DNA from: Bacillota bacterium
GTDB taxonomy: Bacteria; Bacillota; Clostridia; Christensenellales; CAG-138
Direction: 5' to 3'
Assembly (NCBI GenBank): GCA_023451115.1
Contig: JAEXFV010000044.1
Span: 1 to 38,724 of the forward strand
DNA: 38,724 nt
Of the stretch, positions 32,340-38,724 are shown piece by piece (the stretch's first letter is position 1; the number at the start of each line of letters is the position of its first letter). The position numbers and the translations under genes are program-made. The notes beneath the pieces were generated by a model, which worked only from the letters and a program-made list of their open reading frames with translations, had not been told where the DNA came from and made no database searches.

Positions 32340-34169
32340 ATGTGTGGTATCGTGGGATACACGGGTTCTCAACAGGCGGCGCCTATCCTGCTGGAAGGGC
32401 TATCCAAGCTGGAGTACCGGGGCTATGACTCCGCGGGCCTGGCGCTGGTAGGAGCCGATGGCATCCAGGTGAAAAAGGCCAGGGGCAGGCTGCAAGTGCT
32501 TAAGGATCTTACACAGGACGGTGCGACCGTGTCGGGGTTTACCGGCATTGGCCACACCCGCTGGGCGACCCATGGGGAGCCTTCCGATGTAAACGCGCAT
32601 CCCCACCTTTCCCACAGCGGCCGGGTGGCGGTGGTGCATAACGGCATCGTGGAAAACTACATGGAGCTGAGGGATTTTCTGGCTGGACACGGATATACCT
32701 TTGTTTCGGATACGGATACGGAGATTGTGTCCCAACTAATGGATTATTGTTACCACGGTGATCCGGTGGCTGCCGCCCAGGAAGCGGTGAGCATGCTGGA
32801 AGGATCCTTTGCATTGGGCGTGCTGTTTCAGGATTATCCTTCCACCATCATCGCTGTGCGCAAAGACAGCCCTCTTATCGTGGGCTTGGGGGAAGGGGAA
32901 AACTTTATTGCCTCCGATGTGCCCGCCATATTAAAGCACACCCGCCAGGTGCTGCGCTTACAGGAGCGGGAGCTTGCGGTCATCACCAAGGAAAGCGTCA
33001 CCATTTTCAACCGCCAGGGCGAACGGGTGGAGCGAGAGCCGGAAACCATTACCTGGGATGTGGCCTCTGCCGAAAAGGGCGGATATGAGCACTTTATGAT
33101 CAAGGAGATCATGGAGCAGCCCAAAGCCATCCGGGACACCATCAGCCCCCGTATGCACAACGGCACCATCCAACTGGAGTTCAAGCATATTCCTTTGGAA
33201 TTCCTCAAAACCATGGATAAGATTCATATCATTGCCTGTGGTTCCGCCTGGCATGTTGGCTGCATTGGGAAAGTGCTGCTGCAGGACTTGCTGCGCATCC
33301 CGGTGCAATGCGAGTTGGCGTCGGAATTCCGTTACAGCAACCCGCTGGTGGACGATAAGACCCTGTGCATTGTCATCAGCCAGAGCGGGGAAACCATAGA
33401 CACTTTATTTGCCCTACGGGAAGCGAAAGCCAGAGGGGCCAGGGTGCTCTCCATTGTGAATGTAGTAGGCAGCGCCATCGCCAATGAAAGCGACGATGTG
33501 CTCTACACCTGGGCCGGCCCGGAAATCGCCGTGGCCACCACAAAGGCTTACAGCACCCAGCTGGCCATGCTGTATCTAATTACCTTGCAGCTGGGTTTGG
33601 TGCGGGGAAAATTATCCCCTCAAGGGCTGCAGAAATATCTGGCTGCGCTGGAACAATTGCCGGGGCAGATTGAAACGCTGCTCACAGACCGTTCTCACAT
33701 CCAGCACCTGGCGTCCATGTATTTTAACCTGAAGGATGTGTTTTTCATCGGCAGGCATCTGGACTATGCCCTGGCGCTGGAAGGCTCGCTTAAGCTCAAG
33801 GAGATTTCTTATGTACACTCAGAGGCTTATGCAGCAGGGGAGCTCAAGCATGGCACTATTTCCCTAATTGAGCCGGGCACACTGGTGATCGCATTGTGCA
33901 CCGAGGAACGGCTGCTGGAGAAGATGGTGTCCAACATCAAGGAGGTAAAGGCCCGGGGCGCGGTGGTAATCGCTTTGGCCCAACAGGGGGCGAAAGGCGT
34001 AGCGGAGGCGGCGGACCACATGGTTTGGCTGCCTGGCGGCAACGGCGGCTTTACCATGCCATCGCTGTCCGTAATCCCCTTGCAGCTGTTGGCTTATTAT
34101 GTGGCCTCTCTCAAAGGGTGCGATATTGATAAGCCCCGCAACCTGGCCAAATCCGTAACCGTAGAATAA
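32340..34169 (+). CDS. glmS: Glutamine-fructose-6-phosphate aminotransferase (isomerizing)
   Basis: 609 residues. GlmS makes glucosamine 6-phosphate, the entry to UDP-GlcNAc and peptidoglycan. The ATG at 32340 has AGGAGG upstream and gives the needed N-terminus MCGIVGYTG, with Cys 2 as amidotransferase nucleophile after Met removal; the in-frame extension to 32226 is not used. The two SIS domains show IIACGSAWHVG, ISQSGETIDTLFALREAK and IGRHLDYALALEGSLKLKEI, with the terminal KPRNLAKSVTVE lysine that binds fructose 6-phosphate. Confidence 0.97.
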   Translation: MCGIVGYTGSQQAAPILLEGLSKLEYRGYDSAGLALVGADGIQVKKARGRLQVLKDLTQDGATVSGFTGIGHTRWATHGEPSDVNAHPHLSHSGRVAVVHNGIVENYMELRDFLAGHGYTFVSDTDTEIVSQLMDYCYHGDPVAAAQEAVSMLEGSFALGVLFQDYPSTIIAVRKDSPLIVGLGEGENFIASDVPAILKHTRQVLRLQERELAVITKESVTIFNRQGERVEREPETITWDVASAEKGGYEHFMIKEIMEQPKAIRDTISPRMHNGTIQLEFKHIPLEFLKTMDKIHIIACGSAWHVGCIGKVLLQDLLRIPVQCELASEFRYSNPLVDDKTLCIVISQSGETIDTLFALREAKARGARVLSIVNVVGSAIANESDDVLYTWAGPEIAVATTKAYSTQLAMLYLITLQLGLVRGKLSPQGLQKYLAALEQLPGQIETLLTDRSHIQHLASMYFNLKDVFFIGRHLDYALALEGSLKLKEISYVHSEAYAAGELKHGTISLIEPGTLVIALCTEERLLEKMVSNIKEVKARGAVVIALAQQGAKGVAEAADHMVWLPGGNGGFTMPSLSVIPLQLLAYYVASLKGCDIDKPRNLAKSVTVE

Positions 34170-34203
34170 TATTGAAGTTTACATAAGGAGAACCGAACCA
34201 AAG

Positions 34204-34848
34204 ATGAATAAAGCCGTTGTTTTTGACATGGATGGCATTCTGTTTGATACAGAACGCCTGTTTATGGCTGGCTGGCAAATGGCGGGGAAAGCCCAGGGAA
34301 TGGAAATATCCGAGGAACTGTTGTTCCAGATATTAGGCACCAATGCAGCGGAAACCCGTGCCATTATGCAACAAGGCATGGGGGACGCCTTTGATTATGA
34401 CAGGGCGCTGGAGGATACCAACAGCCATGCCAAGGCGTATATGAGCCGCTGGGGCATTCCGGTAAAAATTGGCTTGTATGAGCTGCTGGATGACCTGGAC
34501 AAAAAAGGATATGCAACCGCAGTCGCCACGTCCTCCGCCCGGCCGCGGATGGAGTATAGCCTAAAAGATGCGGGCATTATGGAACGCTTTGATGTGTTAA
34601 TCAGCGGTGATATGATTGCGCGGGGCAAACCGGAGCCGGATATTTTTCTTAGGGCCTGCCAGGAGCTAGGAGTAGCCCCGGAAGATAGCTTTGTGCTGGA
34701 GGATTCCAAGCGGGGCATTCTGGCGTCTTACCGGGCAGGGGCGAAAACCATTATGGTGCCCGACTTGTTGCCCCCTACCCAGGAGGAACGAAACATGCTT
34801 TATGCCTGCGTGCCTTCCCTGTTGTCGGCTATGGCGGTTATTCCATAA
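34204..34848 (+). CDS. HAD-IA phosphatase, beta-phosphoglucomutase-like
   Basis: 214 residues. HAD motifs: I in VVFDMDGILFDTE (nucleophile Asp with acid/base Asp), II in VATSSARPRMEY, III Lys in RGKPEPDIFLRA, IV in FVLEDSKRGILASYRAG. The helical cap after motif I is that of subfamily IA (phosphoglycolate phosphatase, beta-phosphoglucomutase, sugar phosphatases). Substrate not determined; a small sugar phosphate is likely. It follows glmS after 34 bases and ends at a strong terminator. Confidence 0.88.
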   Translation: MNKAVVFDMDGILFDTERLFMAGWQMAGKAQGMEISEELLFQILGTNAAETRAIMQQGMGDAFDYDRALEDTNSHAKAYMSRWGIPVKIGLYELLDDLDKKGYATAVATSSARPRMEYSLKDAGIMERFDVLISGDMIARGKPEPDIFLRACQELGVAPEDSFVLEDSKRGILASYRAGAKTIMVPDLLPPTQEERNMLYACVPSLLSAMAVIP

Positions 34849-34868
34849 TCCAGCCCTCAAAACAGTTT

Positions 34869-34900
34869 GGCTCCCTTGGCTTTTGCCAAGGGAGCCTTTT
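34869..34900 (+). terminator. Terminator after the HAD gene
   Basis: GGCTCCCTTGGC and GCCAAGGGAGCC form a perfect 12-bp stem with loop TTTT, followed by TTTT. The convergent lipoprotein gene ends at 34922 and may use the same hairpin. Confidence 0.88.
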
Positions 34901-34921
34901 GCTGTTAAAATCGGTTTGCCG

Positions 34922-35470
34922 TTATGGAGTGCCCGTAGCGCCTGACGTACCGGTGCCGGTGCCGGTGTTACCACCTGCTGTGCCCGTGCCGCCAGCGCCT
35001 GCCCCGCCGGTACCGGTATCGCCGCCTGCGGTGCCGGTGCCGCCAGCACCTGCTGCGCCATCTTCCAGGAAGCTGGCGTCAGGTCCCATGTATACGGTGG
35101 AGATGGTGCCGTCCTGTGCTTCGTATTCCACACTATAGGCCTGCCTGCCGTTGTGCATGGCATGGGTGATGCGGGTGATGGTAGCGCCTTCATAACGTTC
35201 CTGCAAAGCGGACTTGATTTCCGGCAGATCGCTTTGATCCACCTCAGTGCCTTCTGCAAAATCCGGAATGGTAGCAGCGCCCGTCAAATCGTTGCCGGAA
35301 TTGGCACCCGTGCCGGGGGTAGTACCAGTTCCCGGGGTTGTTCCCGCGCCGTTGTCCGAGGGAAGGGCGGCAGAGGGCGAAGGGGAAGGGGTTGGTTCGT
35401 TGGTGCAACCTGCGGCCAGCGCCATCAGGGCCAGCGCCAAGGCGAGGAATAGCAGTATGCTCCGTTTCAT
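34922..35470 (-). CDS. Lipoprotein with Gly/Thr-rich repeats
   Basis: 182 residues. Signal peptide with lipobox (ALMALAAGC, Cys 22). A Pro/Ser/Thr/Gly-rich linker (PSPSPSAALP, then two TTPGTG units) leads to a small globular core of about 60 residues (LPEIKSALQERYEGATITRI to VYMGPDASFLEDG), reminiscent in layout of a PepSY-like domain but not assignable. The C-terminal 45 residues are two copies of the 16-residue unit AGAGGTGTAGG(D/N)TGTG and a GTGTSGATGTP tail; the underlying DNA is repetitive too. The unit may be a surface spacer. It is divergent from the serpin gene, and no GGAACC-type promoter was found for it. Confidence 0.75.
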   Translation of the reverse strand: MKRSILLFLALALALMALAAGCTNEPTPSPSPSAALPSDNGAGTTPGTGTTPGTGANSGNDLTGAATIPDFAEGTEVDQSDLPEIKSALQERYEGATITRITHAMHNGRQAYSVEYEAQDGTISTVYMGPDASFLEDGAAGAGGTGTAGGDTGTGGAGAGGTGTAGGNTGTGTGTSGATGTP

Positions 35471-35662
35471 AGGTTTGCCTCCTTAGATTTGCCCCCGTAG
35501 GCGTTGCGCTTTGGGAGCAGATTGTTCGAGCATAGTATACCCAAGGGAAAGCGCTCCATACATGGCGAGCCGGTTTCCCCTTTAAAAAATGATGGGGCCG
35601 CCTGAATGGCGCTGCCCATGCCGCTGTGAAAACGGCCAAAACATTGGCTCCGATATTTTTTT

Positions 35663-35688
35663 GGAACCCCGCCGCGTTTGCCTGCGTT
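35663..35688 (+). promoter_or_regulatory. Probable ECF-type promoter of the serpin gene
   Basis: GGAACC at 35663-35668, a 16-bp spacer and CGTT at 35685-35688, about 46 bases before the serpin start. The same GGAACC-N16-CGT layout stands before the ECF sigma gene. A poor sigma-A alternative (TTGGAA at 35661 with GTTAAA) overlaps it. Confidence 0.6.
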
Positions 35689-35734
35689 AAAAGGGTAAGG
35701 AACCGTAAAAACGGCAAATGAGGAGGAAACACGG

Positions 35735-37147
35735 GTGAAACAATCAACGTTGCAAAAAGCGGCGGCCCTTGCCCTGGGGCTGTGCCTGCTGGGAGGGAGC
35801 GTGCTGGGCTGCACCCCGGTTTCCCAGCAGCTGCCCGCGCCCACCCAAACAGCCTTTGGCAATGGGCAGGCGGTGACACTGCTTGCCTTGCAGGACGCCC
35901 AGCCGTTGATCGCCCCGGAATATGGGGAAAAGGAGCAAAGCGCACAAGCCGCAGCAAAAGGCGCCAATGGGTTTGCATTCCGCTTTACCCGGGCTTTGCT
36001 GGAGAAAACGGGAGAGGCGGACAACCTGATTTGCTCGCCCTACTCCGTATGGCTGCCCCTGGCGGCCCTGCTAAACGCTACGGACGAGGCCTACCGCCCT
36101 GCACTGCTGGAAGCGCTGGGGGCGGCTGGGATTACCCCTGAGCAGATGAACCAGGCGGCTTCCCGTATGCTGTATGGCCTGACCAACCAGCGGGAGAAGG
36201 ACTGGATGGCGGAGGAACAGGCGTCTGCCAAGGACGACCCGGCGTATGATGACAGCTGGTTCTACCAGGTGCATGACCCGCTGCAAATTGCCAACGCCGT
36301 ATTTGTGGACCAGGATAAGGCGCTGAATCAGAGTTTTGCACAGGCCTTCCGGGATTATTACCGGGGAGAGGCGATGAATGTGGACTTTGACGACCCCGCC
36401 GCTGTGGATGCGGTGAACCAATGGGCCAGCCAGCATACCCAGGGATTGATTGAACACATTGTGCAGAAATTCCCCCCTGAAACCCTGGCTGCAATTGCGA
36501 ACGCCATTTATTTTTCTGACCGGTGGGACTGGGAGTTTGATGCAAGCGAGACCCAAACGGGCATATTCCATAGCCCCGGGGGAGAGCAGCAGGCCCACTT
36601 TATGCTGCGGGAAGGGGACAACCTCACCTATTATGAGGACGACCTGCTGCAGGCCATGCCGCTGCGGTTTCAAACCGGCGGCGGGTTGATGATCCTTTTG
36701 CCCAAGGACGGGGATGCCAGGGCGCTGCTGCAGTCCATGACGGAAGGCTATTTTCAGGAAATCCGGCAGGACGCCATTTATGCCACCGGCACATTGAAGC
36801 TGCCCCGCTTTACCATAGAAAGTGACGCTATGGATCTGATGGACGCTCTTTCCGCTTTAGGAGTACCCTTGTTTGACCCGGAAACCCTGCCGCTTACCGG
36901 GCTGATCCAGGGCGAAAGCGCTTACCTGGCCCAGGCAGTACAAAAGGCCATGATCCGTGTGGACGAAAAAGGCACCACTGCCGCTGCAGTAACGGTGATG
37001 GCGGCGGCAGGGGCGGCTATGCCCCAGCCCACCGAGCCGTTTTCTATGATTTGCGACAGGCCTTTCGCCTTTGTGCTGTATGGAAACACCTATGACGGCG
37101 GCGATCAGGTGCTGTTTTGCGGTGTGGTGAACCAGGTGGCGGAGTAA
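35735..37147 (+). CDS. Serpin-family protease inhibitor, predicted lipoprotein
   Basis: 470 residues starting at GTG 35735 with AGGAGG upstream. The signal peptide ends in a lipobox-like VLGC (Cys 26), so the protein should be anchored outside the membrane. A linker of about 50 residues precedes a complete serpin fold: NLICSPYSVWLPLAALLNAT, IANAIYFSDRWDWEFD, and the C-terminal DRPFAFVLYGNTYDGG. The reactive-centre loop (411-430) has an inhibitory-type hinge EKGTTAAAVTV; counting Gly 413 as P15 puts P1-P1' at Ala 427-Ala 428, which suggests elastase-like proteases as targets. Inhibitory serpins of gut bacteria (Bifidobacterium longum serpin, siropins of Eubacterium siraeum) are known. There is an insertion-like acidic stretch (EEQASAKDDPAYDDSW). 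The ECF sigma pair follows. Confidence 0.92.
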   Translation: MKQSTLQKAAALALGLCLLGGSVLGCTPVSQQLPAPTQTAFGNGQAVTLLALQDAQPLIAPEYGEKEQSAQAAAKGANGFAFRFTRALLEKTGEADNLICSPYSVWLPLAALLNATDEAYRPALLEALGAAGITPEQMNQAASRMLYGLTNQREKDWMAEEQASAKDDPAYDDSWFYQVHDPLQIANAVFVDQDKALNQSFAQAFRDYYRGEAMNVDFDDPAAVDAVNQWASQHTQGLIEHIVQKFPPETLAAIANAIYFSDRWDWEFDASETQTGIFHSPGGEQQAHFMLREGDNLTYYEDDLLQAMPLRFQTGGGLMILLPKDGDARALLQSMTEGYFQEIRQDAIYATGTLKLPRFTIESDAMDLMDALSALGVPLFDPETLPLTGLIQGESAYLAQAVQKAMIRVDEKGTTAAAVTVMAAAGAAMPQPTEPFSMICDRPFAFVLYGNTYDGGDQVLFCGVVNQVAE

Positions 37148-37185
37148 CCTCCTTTGCCTCTTTGCCGTGGAAGATATTCCCCCAT

Positions 37186-37214
37186 TTGCCCTTCTGCATT
37201 TGTTCCTGTATAAT
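37186..37214 (+). promoter_or_regulatory. Sigma-A promoter of the ECF sigma operon
   Basis: TTGCCC, 17 bp, TATAAT. The -10 directly abuts the ECF-type -35 element that follows, so the two promoters are in tandem. Confidence 0.65.
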
Positions 37215-37240
37215 GGAACCGGCAGCATATGTATTGCGTA
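37215..37240 (+). promoter_or_regulatory. Probable autoregulated ECF promoter
   Basis: GGAACC at 37215-37220, a 16-bp spacer, CGTA at 37237-37240. A start near 37246 leaves a short leader with GGGAG before the ATG. The layout equals that upstream of the serpin gene. Confidence 0.65.
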
Positions 37241-37261
37241 TAACAGATGGGAGAAGGGTAA

Positions 37262-37780
37262 ATGCCAAAACGAGACTTCGATGCCCTCTATGAGGCGCAT
37301 GCGAAAACCGTATATTGGGCGGCATACGGCGTATCCCGGGACGGGGAGGCGGCCAAGGAGGCCATGCAAAACGTGTTTTTGCGGGCATTCCAGCACATGG
37401 CTACCCTGGAAGAGATGACGGATGAGCAATGCCGTGCTTGGCTCTATCGGGCGGCGGTGAACAGCAGCATTGATGGGCTCAGGCGCAATAAGCGGCTGGT
37501 GCCTGTGGAGGATGCTGGCGCCACGGAGGCGGATGAGGCTCCTGGCCCGGAGCAAACCGCCATCCACGCTGAGGAACGCACGCTGGTGCGGCAATCGGTG
37601 GAGACGTTGCCGGAGAAGTACCGGCAGCCCATTTTGCTTTATTATTTCGCCGAAATGGACTACCACAGCATTGCTGAATTGCTGGGGATGTCCGAAGGCA
37701 CCCTGAAATCCCGCATGGCCCGGGGCAGGGATCTGCTGAAAAAAACACTGGAGAAGGGAGGCGCGCTGCGTGAAGCTTGA
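37262..37780 (+). CDS. ECF-subfamily RNA polymerase sigma factor
   Basis: 172 residues with sigma region 2 (FDALYEAHAKTVYWAAYGVS, then AMQNVFLRAFQHMATL and WLYRAAVNSSIDGLRRNKR) and region 4 (LPEKYRQPILLYYFAEMDYH, IAELLGMSEGTLKSRMARGRD) joined by an acidic linker of about 30 residues. Region 3 is absent, as in all ECF factors. GGGAG precedes the ATG. It overlaps the anti-sigma gene by 11 bases. Tandem sigma-A and ECF-type promoters upstream suggest autoregulation. Confidence 0.93.
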   Translation: MPKRDFDALYEAHAKTVYWAAYGVSRDGEAAKEAMQNVFLRAFQHMATLEEMTDEQCRAWLYRAAVNSSIDGLRRNKRLVPVEDAGATEADEAPGPEQTAIHAEERTLVRQSVETLPEKYRQPILLYYFAEMDYHSIAELLGMSEGTLKSRMARGRDLLKKTLEKGGALREA

Positions 37781-38648
37781 ACAGGAACAGCATTTTGACG
37801 AGTTGCTAAAATCCGCTGCCAAGGCGGAAAACGCGGCGCTGCCTTTTGATAGCTGGAAGGCGGAAATTTTAGAAAAAGCAGCCCAGGCGCCAGCCCATCC
37901 ACAAGGGCTGCTGGAATTTGCATCTCCGCAGAAGGAGGAACGCCCGCGGCCCCTTTACCGCAAGCTGGCGCCCTATGCCTGTGCGGCTGCTGCACTGGTG
38001 GTGCTGGTGGTGGGGATGAAAATGCTAAACATTGGCTGGGGCGCAAACTCAGCCGCTCCCGCGGCAATGGAGGCTCCCGCGCAAGCGCCTGCCGCCGCGG
38101 CTTACTCCTTTGAGTCTTCCGCCGAAGAGGAAATTGGCCAGGAAGAAAGCGCTGTGGCCCGGGATGCGGCATTGCCGGAGGCTGCAATGGAGGAACCTGC
38201 CGCAGCGGATGTAATTGACCAGACGCCTATGGAAAGCAGCAGCCCGCAGACCGATTGCGTAACCAGCAGCAACAGCAGCGGCGCTGTAAGCGGCGCTGGT
38301 GGAGAAGAAAAGGCCGACATAGACAGCGGCGCAGCCGGTGGAAGCCTGGGCGATATGCCTTATGGGGAAGGCCCCCTGTTGGGGATGGCAGCCCCGGAAA
38401 ATGCTTGTGGCCAGCAGGCGCTGGAGGCAGTGCTGGCAGCGCTGGAAATGGAGCAAGAGCAGGCGGTGCAGCCGCAAATGACCCTGGAGGAGGATGCATC
38501 CGTGGCGGTGCAGCCTTTGAAGGGCGGAACAGTAGCCGTGATTACCGGCGATTTATACCGGGTGACGCTGAATGCAGCGGATCCGGACAGCACTGCGTAT
38601 TATGTGGATGCGGACACGTTTGAGGTGTATGGCAGCGCAGTCGGGTAA
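37770..38648 (+). CDS. Membrane-bound anti-sigma factor with long Ala/Glu/Ser-rich outer linker
   Basis: 292 residues from GTG 37770, inside the sigma gene end. The cytoplasmic part (1-67) is helical with FDELLKSAAKAENAALPFDS and should bind the sigma factor; it lacks a clear HxxxCxxC zinc motif. One transmembrane span lies at about 68-86 (YACAAAALVVLVVGMKML). Outside follows a low-complexity stretch rich in Ala, Glu and Ser (about 92-195) and a small C-terminal domain (about 235-292, AVQPLKGGTVAVITGDLYRV to FEVYGSAVG). Identity rests on operon position and topology. Release of the sigma factor by proteolysis of the outer part is a plausible mechanism, not seen directly. Confidence 0.78.
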   Translation: MKLEQEQHFDELLKSAAKAENAALPFDSWKAEILEKAAQAPAHPQGLLEFASPQKEERPRPLYRKLAPYACAAAALVVLVVGMKMLNIGWGANSAAPAAMEAPAQAPAAAAYSFESSAEEEIGQEESAVARDAALPEAAMEEPAAADVIDQTPMESSSPQTDCVTSSNSSGAVSGAGGEEKADIDSGAAGGSLGDMPYGEGPLLGMAAPENACGQQALEAVLAALEMEQEQAVQPQMTLEEDASVAVQPLKGGTVAVITGDLYRVTLNAADPDSTAYYVDADTFEVYGSAVG

Positions 38649-38694
38649 CTGAATTTGGCCTTGCCGCCGGGGCGCTTTTTTCATAATGCTTTTT

Positions 38695-38724
38695 GCCCTG
38701 CCCACAGTGTGGGTGGGGCTTTTT
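38695..38724 (+). terminator. Terminator of the ECF operon, at window end
   Basis: GCCCTGCCCACA and TGTGGGTGGGGC form a stem followed by TTTT at the last bases. The T-run continues beyond the window. Confidence 0.75.

Overview
The window (38.7 kb, GC-rich) reads as chromosome of a Gram-positive anaerobe of the Bacillota, most likely class Clostridia and plausibly a gut organism. Supporting signs are a methionine T-box in front of metG, a FloA/NfeD pair, the UPF0237-UPF0210 (ACT-PFL family) pair, a DUF815 ATPase, a Lit/DUF1461 membrane protein, strong AGGAGG ribosome binding sites and sigma-A type promoters. This placement is inference from gene content; no phage, IS element, CRISPR array or tRNA was seen.

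Layout. Positions 1-380 hold the end of an rRNA operon: a 5S rRNA cut by the window edge, its terminator, a second strongly diverged 5S-like copy and another terminator. A minus-strand block follows (505-13164): carA and a single reading frame joining full-length CarB to full-length DapF; an MBL-fold lipoprotein overlapping a MATE exporter and a NUDIX protein; and a cluster running nfeD, zinc-ribbon membrane protein, floA, conserved single-span protein, PIG-V-like glycosyltransferase. Glycogen phosphorylase, Lit and tsaD are on the plus strand (13492-17826). A dense array of perfect palindromes (17879-18134) separates them from a minus-strand block (18147-26450) with a TIM-barrel isomerase-like protein, an acidic small protein, PepF, UPF0210, UPF0237, a polytopic membrane protein, a DUF815 ATPase and a sensor-like membrane protein. 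A plus-strand housekeeping run (26766-34848) carries murC, tatD, an MBL hydrolase, metG, glmS and a HAD phosphatase. The last 4 kb hold a repeat-rich lipoprotein, a divergent serpin lipoprotein, and an ECF sigma/anti-sigma pair.

Working together. Several genes feed cell-wall synthesis (DapF domain, MurC, GlmS) or act at the envelope (FloA/NfeD, Lit, three predicted lipoproteins, the serpin). The most interesting reading is at the right end: the ECF sigma gene and the serpin gene each carry a GGAACC-N16-CGT element upstream, which suggests that the sigma factor controls itself and a surface-anchored serine protease inhibitor with an Ala-rich reactive loop. The second notable item is the CarB-DapF fusion, whose DapF part has Ser where the first catalytic Cys is expected.
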